Origin: Accumulibacter sp031732795
GTDB lineage: Bacteria > Pseudomonadota > Gammaproteobacteria > Burkholderiales > Rhodocyclaceae
Assembly: GCA_031732795.1 (NCBI GenBank)
Contig: JAVMKC010000102.1
Coordinates: forward strand, 1-12,719
Direction: 5' to 3'
Length of the DNA stretch: 12,719 nt
Shown one piece after another: positions 6,822 to 12,719 of this stretch (positions are counted from its first letter, which is position 1; each line of letters opens with the position of its first letter). The notes beneath the pieces are model-generated. The model had not been told where the DNA came from. It saw only the letters and a list, made by a program, of their open reading frames with translations, and searched no databases. The translations under genes were made by a program, and so were the position numbers.

Positions 6822-7751
6822 ATGACCGCTGAGCGCGCGACGGGCTCGCTGACCACCTACCTCAAGCTGATCGCCACGGCGTTGATCTGGGGCGCCACCT
6901 GGATCGCCGGCCGTGTCGCGGTCAGCGAGGCCGCGCCGGTATCCGTCGCCAGTTGGCGCTTCCTGCTCGCGGCGATCGCCCTTGGCGCCTTGTTCATCCG
7001 CCGCGAAGGCTGGCCCCGCTGGAGCGGGCGCCAATGGCTGATGCTGTTTGCCCTGGGGGCCAGCGGCATCTTTCTGTACAACCTCTGTTTTCTGTACGGA
7101 ATGACGCTGATCGAAGCCGGTCGCGGCGCGTTGGTCGTCGCCTTGACGCCGGCGTTGATCGCCGGCGGCGACTGGCTGTTGTTCGGCGTGCCAATGCCGC
7201 GACTGAAAGGTTTCGGAATCCTCGTGGCGATGTTCGGCTGCCTGCTGGTGGTGACCAATGGCCAACCCGCGTTGCTGCTGCACGGGCAGGTGGGTGTTGG
7301 CGAGTGGCTGATCGTCGGCTGCAGCCTGTTGTGGGCGATCTACACCTTCGTCGGCCGTCGCGCCACCCGGTCGTTGTCGCCGTTGGCGATGACCTTCGGC
7401 GCCAGCGTCACCGGCTGGCTGCTGCTGACCCTGGCTGCCGCGGCGCAGGGCTCGTTGTTTGCGCTGAGCGAGCTGAGCTGGCGCGGCGGCAGCGCGATCG
7501 TCTTTCTCGGTCTGTTCGGCACCGCCGTCGGGTTTACCTGGTATGCCGAAGCGGTGCAACGCATCGGTGCCACCCGTTCCGGAGCGTTCATCAATCTGGT
7601 GCCGGTCAGCGCGGTGTTGCTCGGTGCGCTGCTGCTCGGCGAACGACTCGAACTGGCTGTGTTGGCCGGCGGAGCGCTGGTCGTCGCCGGCGTCGTGCTC
7701 ACCAATCACGCCGGCGGTCAGTTACGCGCCATCGTCACCGCGGGCAAATGA
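6822..7751 (+). CDS. EamA-family (DMT superfamily) transporter
   Basis: A 309-residue polytopic inner-membrane protein with about ten hydrophobic helices arranged as two EamA repeats (about 12-145 and 158-295). Typical features are ATALIWGATWIAGR in the first helix, GRGALVVALTPALIAGGDWL in the middle of the first half, SLLWAIYTFVGRR opening the second half and NLVPVSAVLLGALLLGERL near the end. The family exports metabolites such as amino acids or related small molecules, and the substrate cannot be assigned from sequence. It begins 33 nt after the fusion gene with no strong ribosome site, and is probably the last gene of the rightward operon. No clear terminator follows before the IS remnant at 7807. 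Confidence 0.85.
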   Translation: MTAERATGSLTTYLKLIATALIWGATWIAGRVAVSEAAPVSVASWRFLLAAIALGALFIRREGWPRWSGRQWLMLFALGASGIFLYNLCFLYGMTLIEAGRGALVVALTPALIAGGDWLLFGVPMPRLKGFGILVAMFGCLLVVTNGQPALLLHGQVGVGEWLIVGCSLLWAIYTFVGRRATRSLSPLAMTFGASVTGWLLLTLAAAAQGSLFALSELSWRGGSAIVFLGLFGTAVGFTWYAEAVQRIGATRSGAFINLVPVSAVLLGALLLGERLELAVLAGGALVVAGVVLTNHAGGQLRAIVTAGK

Positions 7752-7806
7752 ATGCCGCGCTGCAAGATCGTCGGCGGGGAGCGCGCGAGCCATGCCAGTG
7801 GCCAAG

Positions 7807-7929
7807 TGTTTTCGGACCCCTGACCGGTTGTTTGCCATCCTGTTTGCGCTCATGGGCGGAAAGCGGCAAGTAGCCCAGAGAGGAATGTAGGCGAATGTGG
7901 TTGTAGAAGCCGACGAGATAGTCGGTACT
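7807..7929 (-). mobile_element. IS3-type transposase C-terminal remnant with IS end
   Basis: The minus strand encodes STDYLVGFYNHIRLHSSLGY...KQPV (about 7819-7929), the end of the integrase (rve) domain of IS3-family OrfB, where 'FYN..R.HSsLGY' is a hallmark. The rest of the transposase is missing. Sequence above about 7930 does not resemble it. Beyond the coding remnant the plus strand reads TGTTTTCGGACCCCT (7807-7821), a plausible terminal inverted repeat starting with TG. The reading frame runs through this end without a stop, so the copy has also suffered a frame change or stop loss. It is a dead fragment between the EamA gene and creD. Confidence 0.7.
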
Positions 7930-8096
7930 CGTGCGCCTATCGCTTGCGTTGACGTCGCGCCTCCCGATCGACTGGAACACTTTGCTGATTGCCTGCCAGC
8001 TTTCCGGCGCCGGGAAGACGTGCCATTTGACCTGCTTGCGGCTAGCCCGCCGCACGCCGCCGATCGGCTGCGCAACCCGACGCCGGATGCCCATCG
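7930..8096. other. Spacer between IS remnant and creD, no gene seen
   Basis: About 170 bp. A minus-strand open frame continues upward from the transposase tail to an ATG at 8094, immediately past the creD stop, but that part matches no transposase or other family I recognise. It contains a 10-bp palindrome GCCGATCGGC near 8059-8068. No T-tailed terminator for creD is evident. Confidence 0.4.
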
Positions 8097-9446
8097 TCAG
8101 ACTCTTTCACTGGCGCTGGCCGCCGGTTCATCGCCGTTGCCGACGCGGTACCAGTCGATGTGGCGCGTGGCCAGCATGGTTGCGGCGAGTGCGGCGAAAA
8201 TCAGCAGGGAGCCCATCAGCAGCGCATTGTCTTCCGAGAGCAGGACGCCGTAGAGCACCGCGTACAGCAGGGCGATGCCGGTGCCGAAAGCGATTCCGCG
8301 CCGGCGTTCGCGCAGCGCGCTGGCGAGATAGACGGTGATCAGCAGCGTGCTGGCGACGGCCGCGCTGGCGTAGGCGAGGGCGAAGTCGATGTGTTCGGAG
8401 AGCCCGATCAGGAGCAGGAAGAAAGTGGCGAGCGCCAGGCCGACGAGCAGGTATTGCAGCGGATGAATCGCCAGCCGGCGCAGCGTTTCGGTGAGGAAGA
8501 ACGCGGCGAAAGTGAGGACGACGAAGAGCACGCCGTACTTCACCGCGCGCTCGGACTTCAGGTAGATGTTGACCGGGTCCAGGTAGCTGACGCCCAGCGT
8601 TTCGCCGTGCGCCGCGTGTTCGGCGCCGCCCTGGACGATGCGCTCGAAGTTGCGCGCCAGATGCGAAACCTCCCAACGCGCGGTAAAGCCTTGCTCGTTC
8701 ACTTGGCGCATCGTCGGCAGGAAACGGCCCTGGAAGCTCGGGTGCGGCCAGTCCGAGGTGAGCGCCACGGTCGTACTCTCGCCGGCCGGCGCGATGTTCA
8801 GGTGTTCGAGACCCATCAGCTTGAGCGGGAACGAGAATTCGATGCGGCGGGCGGCTGCCAGGTCGACCTTGCCCAAGGCGATGTGCAAGCCGGCGCCGGG
8901 GAGCAGGCCCTGCGTTCCGGTGGCGAAGCGGCGCGCCGCGCCGTCGATCAGCACCTCGGGGTCGAGGCCGACACCGCGCGGGTCGGACAGGCCGAGAACC
9001 AGGAAAGCCTGCGCGTCTACGAGTTGCGGCGTGCCGTCGAGACCCAGATGCGGCGGCAGCTCGGCGGTGCCGGTGAAGGCCAGATCGAGGTGGTAGAGGC
9101 GCGCGCCGTAAAGCCCGCGATGACGCATCTCGACACGCGCGCTGCCGGCGATGTCGAGCTTCTGCGGCGGCAGCACGCGACAGCGCTCGACGATCTCGTG
9201 GCGCACGCTTTCGTGCCCGGTCGACGCATCCTTCTCATGGTGCTGGATGCGTTCGCGGTAGCGGATGGCGAGCAGCGGCCCGACCACGGTTTGCGCGCCG
9301 GCCGCCGCCTCGGCGATGTTGCGCACGACTTCGGCCTGCCTCACGCTGCGCTCGCGCACCTGGTGTTCGATCATGCCGAGCGGAACGAGGAGGAGCAGCG
9401 ACAGAACGGCGATGGCAAACAGCTTGAGGATGAGTTTCTTTTGCAT
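8097..9446 (-). CDS. creD: Inner-membrane protein CreD
   Basis: The 449-residue protein has nearly the length of E. coli CreD. An N-terminal membrane helix (about 8-25: KLFAIAVLSLLLLVPLGMI) is followed by the family-like stretch EHQVRERS...VVGPLLAIRY, a large periplasmic portion (about 30-305), then several closely packed C-terminal helices (about 310-440). The start is the ATG at 9446, with AGGAG 6 nt upstream. The open frame extends upstream to 9839 but that part lies antisense-free within creC and has no family match. In E. coli creD is the most strongly CreBC-induced gene and affects envelope and colicin/beta-lactam phenotypes; its biochemical role is unknown. It follows creC by 145 bp, and that gap holds cre tags, so it probably has its own CreB-activated promoter. 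Confidence 0.88.
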   Translation of the reverse strand: MQKKLILKLFAIAVLSLLLLVPLGMIEHQVRERSVRQAEVVRNIAEAAAGAQTVVGPLLAIRYRERIQHHEKDASTGHESVRHEIVERCRVLPPQKLDIAGSARVEMRHRGLYGARLYHLDLAFTGTAELPPHLGLDGTPQLVDAQAFLVLGLSDPRGVGLDPEVLIDGAARRFATGTQGLLPGAGLHIALGKVDLAAARRIEFSFPLKLMGLEHLNIAPAGESTTVALTSDWPHPSFQGRFLPTMRQVNEQGFTARWEVSHLARNFERIVQGGAEHAAHGETLGVSYLDPVNIYLKSERAVKYGVLFVVLTFAAFFLTETLRRLAIHPLQYLLVGLALATFFLLLIGLSEHIDFALAYASAAVASTLLITVYLASALRERRRGIAFGTGIALLYAVLYGVLLSEDNALLMGSLLIFAALAATMLATRHIDWYRVGNGDEPAASASERV

Positions 9447-9460
9447 GGCAGGCTCCTGGG

Positions 9461-9518
9461 GTGAACGATGGAGCGAGTCTGCGGCGCGACGGTGAAGCGA
9501 TTGTGAAGCGGGTGTGAA
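9461..9518 (-). promoter_or_regulatory. CreB-binding cre tags upstream of creD
   Basis: Read towards creD, three TTCAC boxes occur in direct orientation at 9518-9514, 9507-9503 and 9496-9492, separated by exactly 6 nt each (acccgc, aatcgc). A fourth TTCAC lies at 9465-9461. The E. coli CreB operator (cre tag) is TTCAC-N6-TTCAC, so the first three boxes form two overlapping perfect sites. The array is 46-72 nt before the creD ATG, where an activator would sit near the -35 region. No good -35/-10 pair is visible, as expected for an activator-dependent promoter. Confidence 0.85.
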
Positions 9519-9591
9519 GTGCGGCGTGTCGCCCGCGTGTTCGTCGCGTGTCCGCCGCGCGCGAGCAGTGCGCCTCGCCGGCGGCGGTCGT

Positions 9592-11016
9592 TCAGCGCGG
9601 CAGCACGATACGCGCGATGGCACCGCCGCTCGGCGCGTTCTCGAAGCCGGCATCGCCGCCGTGCAGGCGCGCCACCTCGCGCACGAAGGCGAGGCCGAGG
9701 CCGGTGCTCTTGCGGCCGGTGGCCGGGCGAGCCAGCGAATAGAAGCGCTCGAACACCTTTGGCAGTGCGTAATCGGGCGCCCCCGGCCCGTGGTCGCGCA
9801 CTTCGACGACCTGCGTCGCGCCGGCACTGCGCACCGCAATCTCGATCTCGCCGCCGTCCGGCGAGAAGGCGATCGCGTTATCCAGCAGGTTGGCGAGCGC
9901 CTGACGGAGCAGGAAAGGATCGCCGCGCGTCGCCGCCGCCGGTTCGCCGGCGATCGTCACGCGCAGGCCGTGCGCCTCGAGTTCGGGTTGCCGGCCGGCG
10001 ACGGTTTCCCGCGCCAGTTCGAGCAGCGCCAGCGGGCGCGAATCCTCGGGCCGCTGCAGTTGTTCGATGCGCGCCAGCGCCAGCAGGCGATCGATGATCC
10101 GTTGCATGCGCTGCGTCTGCTCGTCGATGTGGCTGACGAAACGTTCGCGCTCGGCCGCCGGCAACTCGTCGTGCAGCACTTCGGCCGCGGCGCGCAGCGC
10201 CGAGAGTGGGCTCTTCAGTTCGTGGGCGAGATTCTGCACGTAGGTTTCGACGTATTGCTTGCCGTCGAGCTTGGCGCGCATCTCGGCCAGCGCATGCGCC
10301 AGTTCAGACAGTTGGCGGCCGCCCTGCGCCGGCAGCACGGCGCGTTGGCCGGCGGCGACCGACCGGGCGTAGTCGCGCAGGCGGTTGAGCGACCAGGTGA
10401 GCCAGAGCGTAAACAGCGTGCCGATCGCGGCCGACAGTGCGAGCAGCCAGAATCCGCCTTCGCGCACCCGGTGCGCGGCACGCGCCGTGTAAGGTTGCAA
10501 CGAAAGCGTCGGCCGGCCGACCGAAACGACGCCGAGCAGCCGGCCGCCAACGCGCACCGGCGCGGCGACGTACATCACCGAGGTCGACGGCTCCTGCGGG
10601 TCGTCGCGCGTGCTGCGCGCGCCGTACTCGCCGCGCAGCACGCGTGCCACGTCGATCCACTGGCTGTAGTCGGCGCCCGGCGCCGCCCCCGCCGAATCGA
10701 AGACCAGAATGCCGCGCGCATCGGTCAGATAAACCCGCAGGTCCACCGATTCCTTGGTCACGCCCCAGATCGACGCGTTCGGCGAACGACCGGTGGCGGC
10801 AGCCACCGCGCGCGCGAAATTCCCGTCGGCAATCCGGCCGGTCGCGAGTTCCGGCCCGGCAAATTCGGCCAGCAGTTGCGCCGTATCGACCAGAACGTCT
10901 TCGGCCGCCTGGCGCACGCCCGGCTGGACTTCCTTGCTGAAGATGTTGAGCACGAACCACGCGGCGACACCGACGACCAGAAAAAAGCCCAGGAACAGGC
11001 GGATGGCGATGTTCAT
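9592..11016 (-). CDS. creC: Sensor histidine kinase CreC
   Basis: A 474-residue membrane histidine kinase, the same length as E. coli CreC. Membrane helices are at about 7-26 and 188-209, bracketing a periplasmic sensor region that contains the family-like VYLTDARGILVFDSAG and YVAAPVRV. A HAMP-like linker follows. The phosphoacceptor is His265 in LAHELKSPLSALRAAAEVL. The ATP-binding boxes are N (NLLDNAIAF, 377-383), G1 (DHGPG, 408-412) and G2 (STGLGLAFVREV, 437-448). It senses an envelope or metabolic signal of uncertain identity and phosphorylates CreB. Start is the ATG at 11016, with a weak ribosome site. creB lies upstream, but a 168-bp inserted element separates them. Confidence 0.92.
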   Translation of the reverse strand: MNIAIRLFLGFFLVVGVAAWFVLNIFSKEVQPGVRQAAEDVLVDTAQLLAEFAGPELATGRIADGNFARAVAAATGRSPNASIWGVTKESVDLRVYLTDARGILVFDSAGAAPGADYSQWIDVARVLRGEYGARSTRDDPQEPSTSVMYVAAPVRVGGRLLGVVSVGRPTLSLQPYTARAAHRVREGGFWLLALSAAIGTLFTLWLTWSLNRLRDYARSVAAGQRAVLPAQGGRQLSELAHALAEMRAKLDGKQYVETYVQNLAHELKSPLSALRAAAEVLHDELPAAERERFVSHIDEQTQRMQRIIDRLLALARIEQLQRPEDSRPLALLELARETVAGRQPELEAHGLRVTIAGEPAAATRGDPFLLRQALANLLDNAIAFSPDGGEIEIAVRSAGATQVVEVRDHGPGAPDYALPKVFERFYSLARPATGRKSTGLGLAFVREVARLHGGDAGFENAPSGGAIARIVLPR

Positions 11017-11045
11017 GGAAGCATGTGGCCGCTGGCGCGCCTAGG

Positions 11046-11213
11046 CTAGGAGCCTGTCGGACTTGAGCGATCGTTGCGAGCCGAGCGGGAAAGCGAGGAC
11101 AGTTTTTCCCGATTTCGAGGCGCACAGTGGATCTACGCAACGAGAAATCGGGGAAAAATGGACCGCTTTCCCACCGGCGCAGTCGATCAGCCTCAAGTCC
11201 GACAGGCTCCTAG
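11046..11213. mobile_element. MITE-like palindromic element between creB and creC
   Basis: The terminal 22 bp (11046-11067) is a perfect inverted repeat of 11192-11213 and begins CTAGGAGCCTGTCGGACTTG. The interior continues as an imperfect palindrome: GCGGGAAAGCG, then TTTTTCCCGATTTC on the left, answered by GAAATCGGGGAAAAA and CGCTTTCCCAC on the right. The whole 168 bp can therefore fold on itself. There is no gene inside. CTAG stands at each outer edge and is probably the duplicated 4-bp target; IS5-group elements favour YTAR targets, so a non-autonomous IS5-like relative is one guess. The element carries the present stop codon of creB (11193-11195). Confidence 0.85.
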
Positions 11214-11903
11214 GTCCCGCCGCAGACTGTAGCCCAGGCCGCGGTGCGTCTCGATCGGGTCCTGGCCGTCGACCGCGCGCAGCTTGGCGCGTAGCGTCTT
11301 GACGTGCGCGTCGACCGTACGTTCCATGCTTTCCTCGGCGTCGCGCCAGACCCGTTCCATCAATTGCGGGCGGGAAAGGATGCGGCCGGCGGCGTCGACC
11401 AGCGTGGCCAGCAGGCGATACTCGTAGCGCGTCAGTTCGAGCCAGACCCCGCGGTAGGCGATGCGCGCGCCGTCCGCATCGACCGTAAAGACCGGCCGGA
11501 CGGTCGGCGTGGCCGGTGCCGCTGCCCGCGCCCGACGCAGGATAGCGCGCACGCGGGCAGCCACCTCGCGCGGGCTGAACGGCTTGGCCACGTAATCGTC
11601 GGCACCGAGTTCGAGGCCGACGATGCGGTCGATCTCGTCGGCACGTGCGGTCAGAAAAAGCACCGGCACGTCGGAGGCGCGGCGCAACTCGCGGCAAACG
11701 TCGAAACCGGAAAGGTCGGGCAGCCCGACATCGAGAATCACCAGCGCGTGACCGTTGGCGCGCAGCGTCGCCAGCGCGTCACGGCCGAGAGCGAGGCAGT
11801 CGCTGGCCAGCCCTTCGCGCTGCAGCGCGTAGGCCAACGCATCGCTGATCGCCGGCTCGTCGTCGACGATCAGGATGCGCGGCGGCGTGTCAGGCGGCGA
11901 CAT
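11193..11903 (-). CDS. creB: Response regulator CreB (3' end altered by insertion)
   Basis: An OmpR/PhoB-type regulator of 236 residues. The receiver domain (about 8-120) has the acidic pair Asp14-Asp15, phosphoacceptor Asp58 (VILDVGLPD), Thr85 and Lys107 (YVAKPFSPREV). The winged-helix DNA-binding domain (about 140-229) has TRYEYRLLATLV, MERTVDAHVKTLRAKL and the terminal hairpin ETHRGLGYSL. E. coli CreB matches along its length, including GADDYVAKPFSPREV. The ATG at 11903 starts just before the receiver domain; a GTG at 11933 would add 10 residues. Neither has a clear ribosome site. The last six residues (LGACRT) and the stop come from the inserted palindromic element. Without it and one CTAG the gene would end ...RRDLA-stop, close to the E. 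coli ending GYSLRGL. Function is probably kept, since the fold is complete. Confidence 0.9.
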   Translation of the reverse strand: MSPPDTPPRILIVDDEPAISDALAYALQREGLASDCLALGRDALATLRANGHALVILDVGLPDLSGFDVCRELRRASDVPVLFLTARADEIDRIVGLELGADDYVAKPFSPREVAARVRAILRRARAAAPATPTVRPVFTVDADGARIAYRGVWLELTRYEYRLLATLVDAAGRILSRPQLMERVWRDAEESMERTVDAHVKTLRAKLRAVDGQDPIETHRGLGYSLRRDLGACRT

Positions 11904-11946
11904 GGCCGGTTGCGGGTTGGTCCAGTGGAGCACTCGGCAAGACGGG

Positions 11947-12033
11947 TCACCCGGCCGTGCGTCGGCGCGGGTGCGTTGACGCGCTGGAGGCTGGCCGAAG
12001 CGCGAAAAAGCGCAGAGAGAACGGGCGACGCAT
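11947..12033 (-). CDS. Possible 28-residue leader ORF upstream of creB
   Basis: ATG at 12033, preceded by GGAGG (12045-12041) 7 nt upstream, the best ribosome site in this region. It encodes an arginine-rich peptide beginning MRRPFSLRFFALRPASS and stops 43 nt before the creB ATG, or 13 nt before the alternative GTG. It might be a leader peptide coupled to creB, or the start of a gene lost when the IS arrived. No family is recognised, and arginine-rich composition is common in chance frames of GC-rich DNA. Confidence 0.25.
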   Translation of the reverse strand: MRRPFSLRFFALRPASSASTHPRRRTAG

Positions 12034-12098
12034 TGCGCGACCTCCGAAGAGAAACAGGTTCAGGATGCAGCGTTCAGAGCTTGGAATTTCGGGATGAG

Positions 12099-12128
12099 AG
12101 AATAGGCGATCGCCGGCCAGTTCAGCAA
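12099..12128 (-). promoter_or_regulatory. Weak promoter candidate for creB
   Basis: On the minus strand TTGCTG (12128-12123), an 18-nt spacer and TATTCT (12104-12099) give a partial sigma-70 match (three and four of six). It lies about 65 nt before the GGAGG-preceded ATG at 12033 and roughly 195 nt before the creB ATG. Confidence 0.25.
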
Positions 12129-12262
12129 GCGCTCGACCGGGCTTGGCACTACCGGTCCCGGGCGCGTGATTCGGCTACCTACTGGGTGCGGACCCCTCTG
12201 TGTCAGGCAACTTGTCGCCTCGATAGGATCCGAAAGAGAGGGCGGATAAGGAGAAGACACAG

Positions 12263-12719
12263 ATGGCGAGATACGGACAAGCGTTGAAGGATCGTGTGTT
12301 CGGAAGGCTACTGCCACCGGAGAGCGCGGCGATCGAAGAGGTAGCGCGAGAAGTTAGAATTTCGGTGGGCACGCTCGAGCGTTGGTGGGCAGAGGCGCTG
12401 TCCAGGCCCGCTCGCGAGAGAGCCTGGACAGCGGCGGCGCGGCGGCAGGCGGTGATTGCGACAGCGGCGATGGACGAGGCACAGTGCAGCAGGTGGCGCC
12501 GGGAACATGGGTTGTATCCGAGCGAGTTGGTGCGCTGGCGGGATGAGGCGACGCAGGCCCTGGCCGATCCGGGAGAGGCCCGCGCACGGCCGGCCGAAAC
12601 GCGCGCCGACAAGGAGCGCATCAAGGAACTGGAACGGGAACTGAAGCGCAAGGAGAAGGCTCTGGCGGAAACGGCCGCCTTGCTGGTCCTCTCAAAAAAG
12701 CTCTCGGCGATCTTCCACG
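12263..12719 (+). CDS. IS3-family transposase OrfA, partial at window end
   Basis: The frame is open for 152 residues to the window edge. The N-terminus has a helix-turn-helix (about 22-42: AAIEEVAREVRISVGTLERWW). A second helical repeat (about 68-95) contains REHGLYPSELVRWRDE, typical of the IS3-type 'GLYP..i..WR' transposases. A charged coiled coil follows (about 116-140: RIKELERELKRKEKALAE), running into AALLVLSKKLSAIF, the usual OrfA end in this group. The start ATG at 12263 has AAGGAG 9 nt upstream. An A AAA AAG slippery run (12694-12700) in the correct phase near the OrfA end suggests -1 frameshifting to make the OrfAB transposase. Confidence 0.85.
   Translation, partial: MARYGQALKDRVFGRLLPPESAAIEEVAREVRISVGTLERWWAEALSRPARERAWTAAARRQAVIATAAMDEAQCSRWRREHGLYPSELVRWRDEATQALADPGEARARPAETRADKERIKELERELKRKEKALAETAALLVLSKKLSAIFH
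12396..12433. repeat. 12-bp perfect inverted repeat inside OrfA
   Basis: CGCTGTCCAGGC (12396-12407) pairs with GCCTGGACAGCG (12422-12433) over a 14-nt loop, giving a strong GC-rich hairpin in the transposase message about 135 nt into the gene. Confidence 0.8.
12694..12700 (+). promoter_or_regulatory. A6G programmed -1 frameshift signal
   Basis: AAAAAAG lies in the TCA AAA AAG phase of orfA, giving the A AAA AAG heptamer used by IS3-family elements to fuse OrfA to OrfB by -1 slippage. Any downstream stimulatory structure and orfB lie outside the window. Confidence 0.65.

Larger units (their letters stand above)
11934..12182. other. creB upstream region
   Basis: About 250 bp between creB and the IS end. 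No creA homologue or other protein is recognised. It holds a weak promoter candidate and a short open frame (separate entries). No TTCAC-N6-TTCAC pair was seen here. Confidence 0.45.
12183..12719 (+). mobile_element. IS3-type insertion sequence, left part
   Basis: The probable left terminus TGGGTGCGGACCCCTCTGTG starts at 12183 with TG. It shares TG-N4-CGGACCCCT at the same offset with the IS remnant end at 7807. OrfA begins 80 bp inside. The element is cut by the window end, so its orfB, right end and target duplication cannot be seen. The exact left boundary is inferred. Confidence 0.65.

Noticed and set aside
5661..7709. 682-codon minus-strand open frame
   Set aside because: It is antisense to the fusion gene and the EamA gene. 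It is rich in Q, A, D and R, as expected for the complement of GC-rich coding DNA, and has no domain. The sense frames carry clear family motifs.
7722..8075. Second overlapping frame across the IS remnant
   Set aside because: The transposase motif FYNHIRLHSSLGY is in the other minus frame; this one shows only shifted, serine/arginine-rich sequence.
8160..9464. 434-codon plus-strand frame opposite creD
   Set aside because: It is a low-complexity shadow (E, Q, R, A-rich) of the creD coding strand.
9447..9839. Upstream extension of the creD open frame
   Set aside because: It would overlap creC, has no CreD similarity, and the ATG at 9446 has a good ribosome site and gives the usual CreD length.
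9514..11049. 511-codon plus-strand frame opposite creC
   Set aside because: It is antisense to a histidine kinase with intact H, N, G1 and G2 boxes and shows shadow composition.
11050..11209. CRISPR-like or rho-independent terminator reading of the palindrome between creB and creC
   Set aside because: There is only one inverted pair and no spacer-repeat series. The 22-bp perfect ends with flanking CTAG fit a mobile element better than a terminator.

Overview
The window is high-GC DNA of proteobacterial character. A class I polyhydroxyalkanoate (PHA) synthase, a leucine-pathway acyl-CoA dehydrogenase, a Can-type beta-carbonic anhydrase and a complete creB-creC-creD block together suggest a PHA-storing betaproteobacterium. 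Rhodocyclales (Accumulibacter/Dechloromonas-like) is my best guess from gene content alone; it is an inference.

Left edge (1-931): a short minus-strand membrane protein resembling the N-terminus of the type II secretion protein GspC, beside a repeat-bearing edge that may be an insertion-sequence (IS) end. It is followed by about 550 bp with no convincing gene.

Acyl-CoA/PHA block (932-7751): two divergent transcription units share a promoter region near 3766-3938. Leftwards, a metallo-beta-lactamase-fold hydrolase overlaps phaC by 4 bp (ATGA). Rightwards run a PaaI-type hotdog thioesterase, an isovaleryl-CoA dehydrogenase, a GNAT acetyltransferase fused to a beta-carbonic anhydrase, and an EamA-family exporter, with gaps of 3-33 bp. 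A plausible reading is a module handling branched or short acyl-CoAs and PHA. The carbonic anhydrase would supply bicarbonate for biotin carboxylases such as the one following isovaleryl-CoA dehydrogenase, though no carboxylase is in the window. PhaC is unusual: it has five tandem 12-bp repeats before its core and a cap region about 30 residues shorter than the Cupriavidus enzyme.

Regulatory block (8097-11903, minus strand): creB (response regulator), creC (histidine kinase) and creD (inner-membrane protein). In front of creD are three direct TTCAC boxes spaced exactly 6 nt, the CreB 'cre tag' known from E. coli. A 168-bp near-palindromic MITE-like element sits between creB and creC. It is flanked by CTAG on both sides and supplies the creB stop codon. 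Removing it with one CTAG copy restores an in-frame ending for creB.

Mobile DNA: a transposase tail with its IS end (7807-7929) lies between the two blocks. The start of an IS3-type element (12183 to the window end) lies upstream of creB. Its orfA carries an A6G frameshift signal and is cut by the window. The two IS ends share TG-N4-CGGACCCCT.
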